From Ichthyophis bannanicus (Eukaryota > Chordata > Amphibia > Gymnophiona > Ichthyophiidae), in assembly GCA_033557465.1 (NCBI GenBank), contig CM066032.1, positions 447,142,270 through 447,206,269 of the forward strand: DNA of 64,000 nucleotides, in the 5' to 3' direction. Both the position numbers and the translations under genes were made by a program. The notes below the pieces were generated by a model, which had not been told where the DNA came from, searched no databases, and was given only the letters and a program-made list of their open reading frames with translations. Shown here piece by piece: positions 22,195 to 33,295 of the stretch. Positions within the stretch are counted from its first letter, which is position 1, and every line of letters begins with the position of its first letter.

Positions 22195-22575
22195 AGAGCA
22201 GTTGGGGAAGACTGCTAATTCTGAGGAACTGTTGATTAAGGACAATGGTCTTCTTTGTAGTAAAGTAGAGACTTTAGAAAATATAGTGAGACAGTACGAT
22301 TTATAAATTTTCCTAAAATACCTTTAGTGTCACCTCGTGACATGTTTAAAAGATATTTGGCAGAGATTTTGAAGGTTTCGCCAAAGACAATTCCTCCTGT
22401 GTTGAAGGTCTATTATTTGCCTACAGGACGGGTTCGCCAGGAGTCGTTGCAGGCTCAGGGCGTATCTATGGATGTGTTGGATATTTCGGCTGTCTTAGAG
22501 TCTTCTGACTCTGCTAGTGCCATCCCTGCGACTCTCCTGGTATCCCCTGCCCTATCTGCAGGCCGGGACTGACTC
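22195..22575 (+). pseudogene. L1-type ORF1 fragment, 5' half
   Basis: Translation at 22290-22572 gives FPKIPLVSPRDMFKRYLAEI and PATLLVSP, matching the RRM region of the ORF1 at 44637-45593 (FPRSPLIASMDLVRKFFIEV and TSRATLLV). The coiled-coil part upstream is decayed. It is cut at 22576 by Harbinger-like copy 2 and resumes at 26960. RNA-binding ORF1p is a chaperone of L1 RNPs. It is not functional here. Confidence 0.7.
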
Positions 22576-22782
22576 TTAGGGTATGTTTACTAAGCAGTCC
22601 TAACGTGCAGCCGGCGTTAGTGTGCAGGATGCCATATAAGGTAGTGGGCGGTCCTGTCTTAAGGTAGCATTTAGGGTTATTGTGCGATAAGGTACGTTTT
22701 CATGTGATAGAGGGAGCTGTGGCACGTTAATGCGCGTTAGCCTTAATTAGGTGCGCTGACCTACAAACACAGCAACAGAGGT

Positions 22783-22850
22783 CCATCACAATGGTTAATA
22801 CATTGACTGATGAAACAGGGGTCATGAGTTCGATCCCCCAGTGGGCCTGA
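22783..22850 (+). other. tRNA-like module 1 in copy 2
   Basis: B-box AGTTCGATCCC at 22827-22837 and A-box-like 'atcacaatggtta' about 40 nt upstream. The equivalent in copy 3 (32830-32897) has perfect boxes. I could not build a full cloverleaf. Confidence 0.5.
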
Positions 22851-22889
22851 TGAGTAAGGCTGTCTGAGGCATTACCCTTTACTTTAAAT

Positions 22890-23477
22890 CAGTTTGTGTG
22901 GTGACCTGCAGTCCTTCTGTAGCCAGCCAGGGGTTCATTAGTAGCTATAGAGTTGTAGCTCACTGGTAACGTCACTGCCTGTGGAGCCAGAGGTCATGGG
23001 TTTGATCCCACAGTGGGGTTATTTGATAGGGCAGTCTGAGGAATTTTCTTTATTAATTTAAATTAGTGCTGCCAGCAAACACACCCTCACAGTGCCTTAA
23101 CCTAAGGTGCCGCATAAGGCGCCCTATAAGGCACTCCAGAGGGCACATTATAAAGTGCACTGTCCGCCAAGGCACCTTATAATGTTCCTTATAGGGCACC
23201 TTATAAGGCGCCTTATAGGGTGCCTTATAGAGCGCTTTAGAGGGCGCCTTATGAGGCACCTTAAGGCTACAGCACTGTGAGGGTGGTTTTGCTGGCAGCA
23301 CTAATTTAAATTAAAAAAGAAAATGCCTCAGACAGCCCTATCAAATAACCCCACTGTGGGATCAAACCCATGACCTCCAGCTCCACAGGCAGTGAAGTTA
23401 CCAGTGGGCTACAGCTCTATAGCTACTAACAAACCCCTGGCTGGCTACAGAAGGACTACACGTCACCACACAAACTG
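22890..23477. repeat. 588-bp palindrome with tRNA-like arms
   Basis: Left arm 22890-23097 and right arm 23270-23477 are reverse complements with scattered mismatches. Each arm contains a pol III-type module: on the left, A-box TAGCTCACTGG (22956-22966) and B-box GGTTTGATCCC (22999-23009). The 172-bp centre is the short palindromic array. Confidence 0.85.
23098..23269. repeat. Short palindromic tandem array in copy 2
   Basis: Units like 'aaggcgccctataaggcac', each near-palindromic, forming the spacer of the larger palindrome. Comparable to 5190-5400 and 33088-33295. Confidence 0.8.
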
Positions 23478-25365
23478 TTTGCTGTGGTTACCAGGATAGG
23501 GTTAACCCACCCGTACCCGTGATGCACTGCACATGCAAATCAGCAGTCTACAGATAAGCACAAGATGGGGTATGCACCTCCACAGCAGCTCGGCCTGGTA
23601 GGGGGAACTGACCGTGTGCACCCCCACAGCACCTCAGCCTGGTAGGGGGTACTGACCGTATGTGTTATTGGCACAGAGTAGCTACAGATCGTCACATTGT
23701 GCGGGTACTGTGCTCACCCTGAGGGTGAAGTGGGGCGCCCAGCACCAGGTCCACAGCACCTTTCATGGCTGAAATAGGCCATGCTGCAGGTCCCCATCAG
23801 TGCTAGTGTGTGTGATAGGTAGTTCCTGCAGACACACCTAGGATACATCTGTATTTCTCAGCCATGTCTAGCCCTTATGGGCTATGAGGCACCCAGAATA
23901 GTGCATATCCTGTGTTAGTGCCATGGTCACATGATGTAGATGTAGGTGAAGGTGAAGGTGAAGGGGGGGGGTGTTTGGACCCATAGGCAGATTATGAACC
24001 ACCACCCAATCCACCCTCTGTGGCTCAGGGTGGGAAACAGGATCTCCCACCAACATATCCACATTCTACCTCCCTGCAATGGTGGCAGTAGAGGGGACCA
24101 TCAACCCCAGTCCTGCTGGGGAACAGACACCCTACAGGGCAGTCAATGCAGATCTGTAGACATCCATAAGGCAAGGCAGACAGTAGGCCTGGAAATGCTC
24201 AGCTGCCCCCCACCACTATCTGACATTCTTCAGCAGCAAGCCTCCAGCCGCTGCACCCTGCAAGGTGTTCCAGCCAGACAAATATTAACTGCAGACAGTC
24301 TGCTAGCTAGTCCATAGTGTATGTTCCTGGAGGATGTACCCAGAACTGGGATGTCAGCATACACACCAAGCAGATAAGTCAGTGATTGGGCCCCAAAAGG
24401 GAACCCATAAATATCACATGAGAGAAATACTATATAGCACTATGGGGGAACCTAGCCATGCCGTGGGCACTGCTCAGTCAGGGTGAGAGTGACCTCCCAG
24501 CAGGACATGCTGTGGCCACCCTGTCGGTGCAGGTGGTTGTCGGGCAATACAATGTCCGAGCCATTGCCCTATGCCCTGTGCAGATGCATCCTGGCCAGGC
24601 CACCCTGTTCGGGCTATACCCATAGTACCTTGCTCCTCATTATGCACATTGGCAGGCTTACACTGGCAACAGTGTGGGCTGAGGAAGGTGTTGGCAGACA
24701 CCACACACTGGATAGACAAACACACGCTCCCACACCTATGCCAGCATTGTGCAAATATAGAGGCTCTTGGCAGCCCTGGCCACCGCACCAGTCCTGGGCA
24801 CAGTGCAGGCATGGCTATGGTATGCAATACTGTTGGGGTCACTCCCCGGGGTGGTACACACTGTCAGACACCAAAACGGAAACACACTCCACAGACATAA
24901 GAAAGGTTGCTATGATGCAGCTCAATCAGCAAATTGTGCTTAACTTAGGAATTGCTATCTGCCAGTAATCATAGCAACCTTTTGATAGGTGTGTACCGTA
25001 TTCCCAGGTTTAGGGTGGCATTGTTAAGGTATGCAAGTGCTAGTATTGGGAGATAAACGCAGGGCCCAACATCCTGCCTCTCCAGGAGGCTTTGGATAAT
25101 GGAGCCTGTGGGTGAGGGTGTGTCTGCCCCTGTTGGCTGCTGCTCTAGGGCAGAGGTTCCCAACTCCAGTCCTGGTGGGCCAAACACTGTTCGGGTTTTC
25201 ATGCTGTCCCTAATGAATATGCATGAGATATATCTGCATACCATGGGGGCGGTGCATAGATATGCAGCACAGTCATGTTTATTAGAGGCAGCATGGAACC
25301 TGAATGGTGTTTGGCCCTCCAGGACTGCATTTGGGAGACTCTGCTCTAGGTAATGCGCATGTTTA

Positions 25366-25567
25366 TTTATTTTTATTTATTTATTTAGACAGTTTTGTAT
25401 ACCGCCTTATCCTTCAATCAAAGCGGTCACAACACAATTGGGGGATACATTTAACACGCGGGGATATGAGACACATACACTAATACTTACAGGGAACATG
25501 GGCTATGGAGGGTTAAGTGGCTTGCCCAAGACCCAAGGAGCATCTGTGGGACTAGAAACCCCAGTCC
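25366..25567 (-). mobile_element. 5'-truncated SINE with L2-type tail
   Basis: Matches the body and tail of the SINE at 20797-21100 but lacks the tRNA head. It is flanked by a 6-bp duplication, TGTTTA (25360-25365 and 25568-25573), and is absent from the same position in copy 3 (near 40100), which confirms insertion into Harbinger-like copy 2. Confidence 0.85.
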
Positions 25568-25689
25568 TGTTTATGGTGTCTGTGCTCTGTAGGGTAAAAT
25601 GTAGGCATATTGGGCATGTTTCTGTTATCTGCAATAAAGGTTCTGTCTGTATTAGCATGTTTTAGTAGTGGGTAAAATATGGGGACTGG

Positions 25690-25780
25690 GTTGGGAGGAA
25701 CCACAGCTGGGACTTGAACCTGTGACCTTCTGCTCCTGAACACACTGGCTGTGTTCACTGCACCACTGTGTTGCCACAGA
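25690..25780 (-). other. tRNA-like module 2 in copy 2
   Basis: Minus strand B-box GGTTCAAGTCC (25720-25710). Counterparts are at 7630-7707 and near 40230, the last with a damaged B-box. Confidence 0.5.
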
Positions 25781-26959
25781 GACTGTACATTCCCTGGAGA
25801 TGCCATGACTGTTTGTCAGACAGAGCCTGTCTGTTGCAGCGCACGGCACCCACCTAAACAGGGCTAGGCCATGGTCTGCTCTGGGCAGCTGCCACTGCCC
25901 CCTCCACCACCAGTACCCCTCTGCCGCCATGCTGACATGCCCTTCTGCTGGTGGTGCGCCGTCTCAGGCCATCCAGTGTGCGGGTAGGCGGCTGCCTATG
26001 GTGCGGGTTCTGGGGTAGGGGTGCCTGCATAGCTGTCCATGCTTCCCCCCAGCACCGTTCTGTGCCATTGGGGGTACCTGCTGGGTACTATCCCCTGTGA
26101 CACTGTTGGAAACACACTCGTGCCCATGTTGGGCCCTCAGCAGTTGCTGTCTGGCTGCTCTACTGTTTCAGCATTCCTATGGGCCAGCTAGGCATTACCC
26201 TAGTCCGCACTGTGGCCCAGCTGCACCACAGCATGTGCCGCCTGCAGCCCTCTGTGTCCCCTTTTCCAGTGTCCAGTTGCACGTTCCGACATGCCCGCCC
26301 TGCTGTTGTGGAACATGTGCATGTCATAGGAAACCTGTCCAATGGAGAGGAAAACCCTGCTCAGCGCAATTTCACTGTGGGCTCATTCACCTTGTATGGG
26401 GACGGAGCATAGACCCTTCCAAAATTCATATCTTTTTTTTGGAGCTTTCTTGGGAGTGTTTTTTGATGTTTCCCATTGATATCACTATTGCCCAGCTTGG
26501 TTTTTTTTTTTTTACATTTTCTTCTGTTCATTTTCACTGTTTATTTGCCCTTTTGTTCCGTGCACATGTATCACACTTATCACTTTTCGTAGGTTTCCCT
26601 GGTTTTGCTGTACATTGCTGACGGAAATGGTTTCTTTTCTTTTCCCTTTAAATCAGCTCTAACGCCAGGGTTTCAATGGTGTTAGTTTTCAGCCTCGGAT
26701 TTCACAGCGTTAGTGTGCAGGGAGCCCCTCAACTCCCACTTTCCGCCCATTGACCCTCTCTCTCCGCCCCTGGGGAGCCATCCTCCGCCCTCCGGGAGCC
26801 TTTCTCTGCCTTCAGCGCTCGTTTGTGCCGCAGTGCGCGTTAACGCGCGCTAAGGCGCCGTATCACCCGGTAAAGTGCCATTATCGCACAATAAGGTGCC
26901 TTATCGTGCGATAACGTGACAGCAGTGCAAATAGCGCCCTTTAGTAAACATACCCCTTA

Positions 26960-27233
26960 AAGTAATTTTTTCGGCACAAAGATGAGCTGTTTCTCTCTTG
27001 TAAGGTCAGGATTTATCCTGACGTTTCGTGTGAAACACAGCGGCGCAGGAAGGAATTCTTGCTGCTGCGACCTTGTGTGTTGCAGCTTGGAGCTCTGTAC
27101 TTTCTAAAATATCCTTGGAAGTGTATTATTAGATATAAATCAGCGAGATATGTGTTTACTAATCCTAATCAGTTAACTGCCTTTGTGTCAGCCCAGCGTG
27201 CCTTACACGTTTCTGCTCAAAGTATACCAATTT
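26960..27233 (+). pseudogene. L1-type ORF1 fragment, C-terminal domain
   Basis: Continues the fragment ending at 22575. In frame from 27010 it reads RIYPDVSCETQRRRKEFLLL, then GALYFLKYPWKC and YVFTNPNQL, the ORF1 C-terminal domain, ending in a stop near 27233. The corresponding domain lies at 44319-44609 in the other copy. The 200 bp that follow resemble the region between ORF1 and the poly(A) tail of that copy, suggesting the same ORF1-only family. Confidence 0.7.
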
Positions 27234-27559
27234 AGTATCCGTTTGATTGGTTAATTTGCTGTTACTGGCAATCATTTGGTCTTTTTCTTTTTGAGGTTCA
27301 ATGATTGAATATGTCATTCAGTGTGTGGTCTGCCCCAGATGTAGTGGGCTTGTGTCTTTACTGGGAAAATTGTTTCCTATTTTTTTGTACAATGTATGTT
27401 TAATTTACTTTCAATGTAAACTAACTATTAATCATTGATCAAGCATGATTAATAGTCACTGATTCAACAGCGAGCAATTGCCAAGATCAAGACCTACTCG
27501 TATTCCTACAGATTTTCTGATTCACTTGGCTTCTCTGGCCCTAAAAGACAATTTTGTTT

Positions 27560-28049
27560 TTAATTTTTAGAGGGCTAGTGTACAAACAAAGTAAAAGGTG
27601 TAGCCACAGGGTCCTCAATGGCCTCTGATGTGGCGAACCTGTACGTCACAGATTTTCAGAAGAAATATTTAGCCAGTCATCCATTTGTCTCAAATGTCCT
27701 AATGTGGAAACGGTATATTGTCGACATATTTATGATTTGGGATGGACAGTTAGAGATATTGCAGGATTTTCATATTTGGTTAAATTCTCTTGATCCAAAT
27801 TTGCATTTTGAAATGACATATAGTGAGGATAGGATTTCCTATTTGGATGTGCTTATTATGAAGGGCCCTACTGGCTTTGAGACTGATCTTTTTAGGAAGC
27901 CTACTGATCATAATAATTTAATACATTACAGTACTTTTCACAACAGGTCATTGAAACAAAACTTACCTATTAGTCAATTCCTTAGAATTAAAAGAATCTA
28001 TTCTAAGGCTGCTAATTTTGAGTCTAATGCTTTAGATATAGTCAATTGA
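27560..28049 (+). pseudogene. Penelope-type reverse transcriptase fragment
   Basis: Open from about 27590. Motif B-like GVATGSSMASDVANLY is followed by WKRYIVDIFMIWDG, where the PLE motif normally reads Y-I-D-D; here the first catalytic Asp is Val (codon 27720-27722). ISYLDVLIMK, TDLFRKPTDHNN and QFLRIKRIY are further PLE signatures. PLE RTs are related to telomerase and usually fused to a GIY-YIG nuclease, which follows here. The start is missing and the C-terminus is frameshifted after 28049. Confidence 0.8.
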
Positions 28050-28433
28050 TTTTGCGAGAGGGGGTACTCTGATGAGTGCATTTGGATGCCTATTCTCGGG
28101 CCAAGGGGACAGAAAGAACCCAATTGCTTGCCAAGAGAACAGAGGACAAATCCGAGTACTTTATATGCACCTTAACTTTTTCTAATTTGTCCCATGACAT
28201 CCAGAGAATACTCTGGGAAGAATGGCACATTTTGGCAACTGTGCCCTCCCTAGTGGATAAGAACTTGGTAGTTGCATATTAAAAGAACCAGAATCTGGCA
28301 AATGTGCTCGTCCCCTCGGCTCTTTCCATTCAATGTCCTCTGAGCAAGGTTTTAGGTCATTTCAAGTGTAGCCAGTATTTGGCTTGTGATCATGTTTTGT
28401 CTCTTAGGTTAAGGTTGTTCTTCCTATATCATC

Positions 28434-28685
28434 ATGAGAACTAAAGTTGTTTGGATATTCTATGAAACAACACATGCCATTTATTTGATTGTATGCCTTT
28501 GTTGGCTTATGTATGTTGATAAGACTAATCGAATTGGGCGGACCCGAATTATAGAACATCGTAGTTGTATAAGACGGAATGTTTTGGACAAACCATTGGT
28601 CTCCCATTGGACTGAGGCAGGGCACACCATTATGTTAGACCACATTGGAGGGGAGGAGATATGGAGAAAAATTTGTTGCGTTTAG
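28434..28685 (+). pseudogene. GIY-YIG endonuclease domain of the PLE
   Basis: Translation contains AIYLIVCLCWLMYVDKT, corresponding to the YLI.C.CGLMYVGKT core of PLE nucleases, then RTRIIEHRSCIRR and PLVSHWTEAGHT. Gly residues of the core are replaced (W and D), consistent with decay. This domain nicks the target DNA for reverse transcription. Confidence 0.75.
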
Positions 28686-28854
28686 AATAGCGCTATATAT
28701 TTGAACTTAATACATTGATTCCTAATGGTTCAAATATGGATCAAGATTTCTCTGTTTTTTTAGGTGATTAATAAATTGGTGCTCCTCTTCATTTGGTTGG
28801 ATTGTATAGTCCATCATGGCACATACTTGGGATTTACATTATATTTCTTCTTCC

Positions 28855-28958
28855 TTTTACCCTTCCCTTCCCCCCTTCCCCTTACATTCCTCCCCTTCTT
28901 CTCCCTCCCCCTTCCTTTTTCCTCCCCCCTTCCTTCCCCCCTCCCCTCCCTTCTTGGT
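28855..28958 (+). repeat. CT-rich low-complexity tract
   Basis: Pyrimidine-only stretches 'cccttccccttac', 'ctccccttcttctccctccc'. The Pro/Ser-rich and Arg/Gly-rich open frames over it are artefacts. Confidence 0.85.
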
Positions 28959-29123
28959 TCATGGATTTTTTGATGTTTTCGTGTTTTTGGTTTTTTGGTC
29001 AAGGCACACCGAAAATGTATTGTGTTTTACTTGACACCTTCTTATATTTTTGATGTGTACAAATATAAATAGATCTTTTACTTTTTTTGGTTCATAAATG
29101 TATAGGCGTCTATTCTGCCCCAT

Positions 29124-29812
29124 GAATAGCGGGGATGGACATCCTGTTGGGACATCCATCCCTGCTATTCGCCCCCCCCCTTGCAGTCCCCGACTAAGCC
29201 TCCCCATATGAACAAGCAGTTGTATCGGAAGGCTTAGGTGGGGGCAGGAAGGGGCAGTGCAGAGGTGGAGTTAGGGCAGGTAGTGGCCAGTCTGTGGCTC
29301 CGGGTGTACGGGGCAGATTCTGAAGTTAGGCCTGTACGTCCGGGGCCGGCAGACTGGACGGGGGACTTATTCCACCTCGGAGGTGGAATAAGTCCCCATA
29401 GATGTTGGGGGATAGAAGGCCTGGCCAGCAGCGAAGAGGTGAGGGGGTGCAGGAGATTTCCCACAGCCTGACCCTGGCCATGGGAGGCCAGATCTGCGGT
29501 CAGGCTGTGGGAAAAAGAAAAAGTCATCGGCGGCTGGGGATCATGGCTCCTGAATGGAGCTGCGGTGTCATGCAACCAGATGCCATGGCGCCATGCCGCG
29601 GCTCCATTCAGGAGCCTGACTGAGTTAGCCGGGTTTGGTTCAGTACATGCAGGACGATCGGAATAGGGACCGGCCTGCATGTACTAACCCTAGACAGGAT
29701 TCTGATCCCACAGGGGCTAGACGTGCACACGGGATCAGAATCAAGTCTACCTCTGTGCATCTGGTTCCGACCGACCGCACAGAGGCCGGAACGCACGGAA
29801 TGTGCCTCATAC
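29124..29812. repeat. Chain of eight or more hairpins
   Basis: Consecutive, mostly non-overlapping inverted repeats: 29124-29144/29150-29170 (18 of 21), 29188-29200/29231-29243, 29287-29309/29332-29356 (imperfect), 29361-29377/29381-29397 (17 of 17), 29458-29473/29498-29513 (16 of 16), 29545-29565/29596-29616 (20 of 21), 29642-29653/29674-29685 (12 of 12), 29698-29709/29731-29742 (12 of 12, extendable), 29750-29758/29777-29785 (9 of 9). GC-rich within AT-rich PLE sequence. No open frame, tRNA or known family recognised. Boundaries and target duplication not found. Confidence 0.8.
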
Positions 29813-30478
29813 TGTCTAGTTTTTAATTGTTATGGCCGGACAAGGGAATGCTATGGTAAATATGGAATTCTGGCTAGGTTAGGTTTTCCAGTAATATCAT
29901 TATGTTTTCATCATTTTTTTTAATATATGATAGTATGGCCAGCTGTTTTTCAATAAAGATTTTTTAAGCACCATAATATGGATATAATTCCTGCTCCTTT
30001 AACTTGTAATTTGAATTTAAATGTGTTGCGAAAAGGAGTAAGCGTGTCGTCATGATGATATATAGTGACATCTGTTAGCTGACGCAGAGGTTTGTGTATT
30101 TGAATAGCTTTCTTTGTGGCAGTTTCTGAGATCTGCGCATGATTTTGGGGCTATTTTGTGCCAATAAACCTTTAGGCAAGGTTAGTTCACTCCACCTAGT
30201 GTTTTGCTTTCACGTGAACATTTTTTAGAGGATGGTTCTCTATAAGACTGATAGCTTAGAATGCGCTGCAAAATATCAGCAGTCTTTGAATACCAACAAC
30301 GGTGTTTTTTGGTAATTTTACTAATGGTGCCCTTGCTGCCCTTGTAGCTTTTACATTGCCTTTCTTTACTCATGTTTACAGTACGTCAAAGTTCTATTTC
30401 TATTTATTGAAAAAAGAATTGATGATCAATGATTGGCAATTGCTCACTGATGAATCATTATTAATCATGCTTGATCAA

Positions 30479-30525
30479 TTATATTATGTTATATTATATT
30501 ATATTATATAATATTATATTATATC
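30479..30525. repeat. (TATAT)n microsatellite
   Basis: Repeated 'atatt' pentamers within the PLE 3' region. Confidence 0.85.
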
Positions 30526-30529
30526 AATT

Positions 30530-30595
30530 GATGAAGAGCACAATAAACAAACTATTAATAATTATTAATAGTTTATGTTTATTGTGCTCTTCATC
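30530..30595. repeat. Hairpin in the PLE 3' region
   Basis: GATGAAGAGCACAATAAAC is mirrored by GTTTATTGTGCTCTTCATC, continuing through 'actattaat' with a 2-nt bulge and a tiny loop. Confidence 0.85.
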
Positions 30596-31118
30596 GATAA
30601 GTTTATTAATTTCATTACTTAATGGTTGAAGTTCTGTGGCTTTTATTGATGCAGTTTTTTAATGAAAATTACTCTAAATTTAATTTGGTTCTGTTCAATA
30701 GAAGATTATATGATTGCTAACAACTAACAACAGATTGACAAGTCCTGGCAATTAACAATAAGTCCATATGTTGCTCCTCCCTCTGCACATACTGGGACAT
30801 TAGTTGTGTACTGACATTTATATAAGTGCATAGATTATAGTTGCACTTTTCCCTCCCCTACATTTTATTTGTCCTTTGGTTTACCTGTACCTGTCTTTTG
30901 TCTATTTTTATACGGTGGTCATTTCTTCATACTGTGGTTATGTTTGTTTATTTTAATGTTTACATGCTATTAATTATGATATGGTTTTATTATCATAATT
31001 TTCTGTTTTATCTTTAAATATTATGATGTATATAATTAGTATATGTTTTAATTACAGTAATTCATTTTGTTTTTACATTTTTATATGATTCACTCATTAG
31101 TGCAATATTGAGGTTCCC

Positions 31119-31141
31119 CTGAAAAAGGCAATGCCAAAACG
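31119..31141 (+). ncRNA. Hammerhead-like core at the PLE terminus, degenerate
   Basis: CTGAAAA, then the small hairpin GGCAATGCC, then AAAAC, resembling the CUGANGA / stem II / GAAA core of hammerhead ribozymes known from PLE terminal repeats. G-to-A changes in both conserved boxes would abolish activity. The inverted copy at 21932-21957 keeps CTGAAGA and GAAAC. Stems I and III were not traced. Confidence 0.4.
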
Positions 31142-31210
31142 TGGCCATGTAGGGATCTGTTAATAAAGGACTTTTTGTCTGCTCGCCCTTGTGTGCTACG
31201 TATCTATCAG

Positions 31211-32499
31211 CGAGTCAGTACATGTGTTCGTTTTGTGGTCAAACATATACTGAGACATTCAACGTGAATATAGTGACCTCCATGCAAGATCTTGGCAATT
31301 TACTCATCGGGCCTCAAGAGGCTTAGATCACAGACTGAAATGGAGCACAAAACGCCACGTGGCAGTCAAGAAGATGGGATGGGCCAACAGATACTGATGA
31401 CCATTAATAGGGGAACAAACCCGACATAAGAAGTGCATACACAATTTCATCCTTCAGTCATTAAATTGTCATAATTTCCTGGTGCAGTCTTTGTTCTCTT
31501 TAGAATGTATGGGCTGGGTTTTGATGGGAGTGCTCTTTCACCTCTACGTAGGCTAGATTCTCTACTGCATGCACTCTGTTCATTGAGACATCAGCTCATA
31601 TGTTGATAAATCTGTCCATTTTCAGTTAGGTGCTTTCATTTTCATATCAACCATTCCCTTCAAAAAACAACAGTGGTTGTCAATAAGTTGACTTTGCTTA
31701 GCATTTGCTTGTAAATATTTCTCTGTGTAATTTATATATATTTGAAATGTATAACATTTACCATTTTATATTACTACTGCTTTTTAATTAAAGCAAATTA
31801 CTTTGGAAGTTTTCATCTTGCCTGTTTTCTGTGTGTATGGAGGGGACCCTTAAATGTATTAGGTCTCTCACCCAACAGTGGCAATCAGAGATAAAGTCAG
31901 GTGAATCTATTGTTATGGCTTTATTTGGTTACAACAATCTGCTACTTTCATCAATGCAATATACTTACAGGAAACTAGATAAGAACATTTTTCACACTCA
32001 TGAAGTCATCAAGGAGGTGGTTATTGTGGAGGAGAGAAAACAGCTAGTATTCTGTGAAGACAAAAAATGATTAAAGATGCATGGTTAACTTCACTTTTAG
32101 CATCCTAAAACACATGGAGATAGAGAGTATTTTTTTTATACTTACAGGAAAAGTACTGCACAACTGTGTTCAGAACCATCTCTCACTTAGAGTAATTTCC
32201 CAGACTCCAGCAGAAAGGCACTCAGGTTCAAGTTTCAGATCTGAGATTGTGTAGCCTGCAATATTTCAGTCAATATCCATCCAAAGAGGCAAGCTCTAGT
32301 CACAGTGTTTAAAAAAAGACGTATATTCAACACTGCTGCAGATGTAAAGTGTGAGTGGATGACTGCGACAGAATTTTAGCCTTAGGCAGTTAATTTTGTC
32401 TTTGGTGTTATTTTTGTTGTTTCTTGTATGTTTTATTTTATGTACGTTTTAGATTGTACACTGTCTATTTCGGTGTGTAGGTAGTTTATATATTTTGGA
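31211..32499. other. No recognised feature
   Basis: AT-rich, no gene and no repeat I can name. A 79-codon frame at 31831-32070 has no support. Confidence 0.45.
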
Positions 32500-32626
32500 A
32501 ATATATAACCACCATTGACTATGGCAGCAATATGGACATTGGCAACAGTCAGTGGCTATCTGTATAGCTGCGTGCTTTTTAGGAAGCCTTTTTGATGGTC
32601 TAAATTAAACTGCTTAGCTTGTATAC
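32500..32626. repeat. Left half of a decayed MITE-like sequence
   Basis: 'tggctatctgtatagctg' and neighbouring phrases resemble the families at 11500-11830 and 14430-14640. The right half may be 41459-41640, separated by Harbinger-like copy 3. Confidence 0.3.
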
Positions 32627-32829
32627 ATAGGGGTATGTTTACTAAACTGCGTTAGTGTGATTTGCGTTAGGAGCCGCGTTAGTGGAAGAAATGCCAAAAA
32701 AGGACATGGGCGGTACATCGTTAGTGATAACGCGCGCTATAACGTGCCGCGCAGCAATGATAGTTACAGGGCGCGTTACTGCGCGTTAAGCGCAAGATGG
32801 CGCACAGACACCCAAATACAGAAACAGAG

Positions 32830-32897
32830 CTGTAGCACAATGGTTACTACACAGACTGATGGTACAAGGGTCATGGGTTCGATTCCCCAGTGTGCCT
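32830..32897 (+). other. tRNA-like module with perfect A and B boxes
   Basis: A-box TAGCACAATGG at 32833-32843 and B-box GGTTCGATTCC at 32876-32886, spaced as in a tRNA gene. No convincing acceptor stem, so it is a tRNA-derived promoter-like module and not a tRNA gene. Confidence 0.55.
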
Positions 32898-33087
32898 AAT
32901 GAATAAGACTGGCTGAGGCGTTATGTGTAACCCTTTGAAAGCAGACTATAATATTTTAATCCACAGTCTGCAGCTGGGTTAAAGTTTGCATATGTCAGGA
33001 AAATTGTACCCATCTTATGCAATATGTTCCAATAGTGACGTTCCCTCTGACAAAGTCATGTATTATATACCATTTGATAGGAATATT

Positions 33088-33295
33088 TAGGCGCTCCCTA
33101 TAGGGCGAAGTGTAAGGTGCGCCCTATAGGGCGACTTGTAAGGCGCGCCCAATAGGGCGACTTGTAAGGCGCGCCCTATAGGGCGACTTGTAAGGCGCGC
33201 CCTATAGGGCGAAGTGTAAGGCGCGCCCTATAGGGTGACTTGTAAGGCGCACACTATAGGGCGACGTATAAGGCGCCCTATAGGGCGCCTTATGA
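33088..33295. repeat. 30-bp tandem array with internal palindromes
   Basis: About seven units of 'gcgccctatagggcgacttgtaaggc' type; CCCTATAGGG at the heart of each is a perfect palindrome. Confidence 0.9.

Larger units (their letters stand above)
22579..26956. mobile_element. Long Harbinger-like non-autonomous DNA element, copy 2
   Basis: 4378 bp with ends GGGTATGTTTACTAA and CATACCCC and a perfect TTA duplication at 22576-22578 and 26957-26959. The ORF1 frame on either side is continuous in content, confirming insertion. It carries a 588-bp palindrome, two tRNA-like modules in the left part (one duplicated in the palindrome), another on the minus strand at the right, and a nested SINE. No transposase. 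The superfamily call is the same inference as for copy 1. Confidence 0.8.
27440..31210 (+). mobile_element. Penelope-like element (PLE), decayed
   Basis: Contains in order an RT fragment (27560-28049, continuing frameshifted to about 28400), a GIY-YIG endonuclease fragment (28434-28685), a long non-coding 3' region, and a terminus 'ttaataaaggactttttgtctgctcgc' (part) near 31150-31180. A segment at 27440-27486 is repeated in inverse orientation at 30438-30480. Such rearranged terminal repeats are usual for PLEs. The RT catalytic motif is mutated and frames are broken, so it is dead. The hairpin block at 29124-29812 may be a separate insertion. Confidence 0.8.

Noticed and set aside
32830..32897. 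Functional tRNA gene
   Set aside because: Boxes A and B are good, but no acceptor stem or full cloverleaf could be drawn and it lies inside a DNA transposon.
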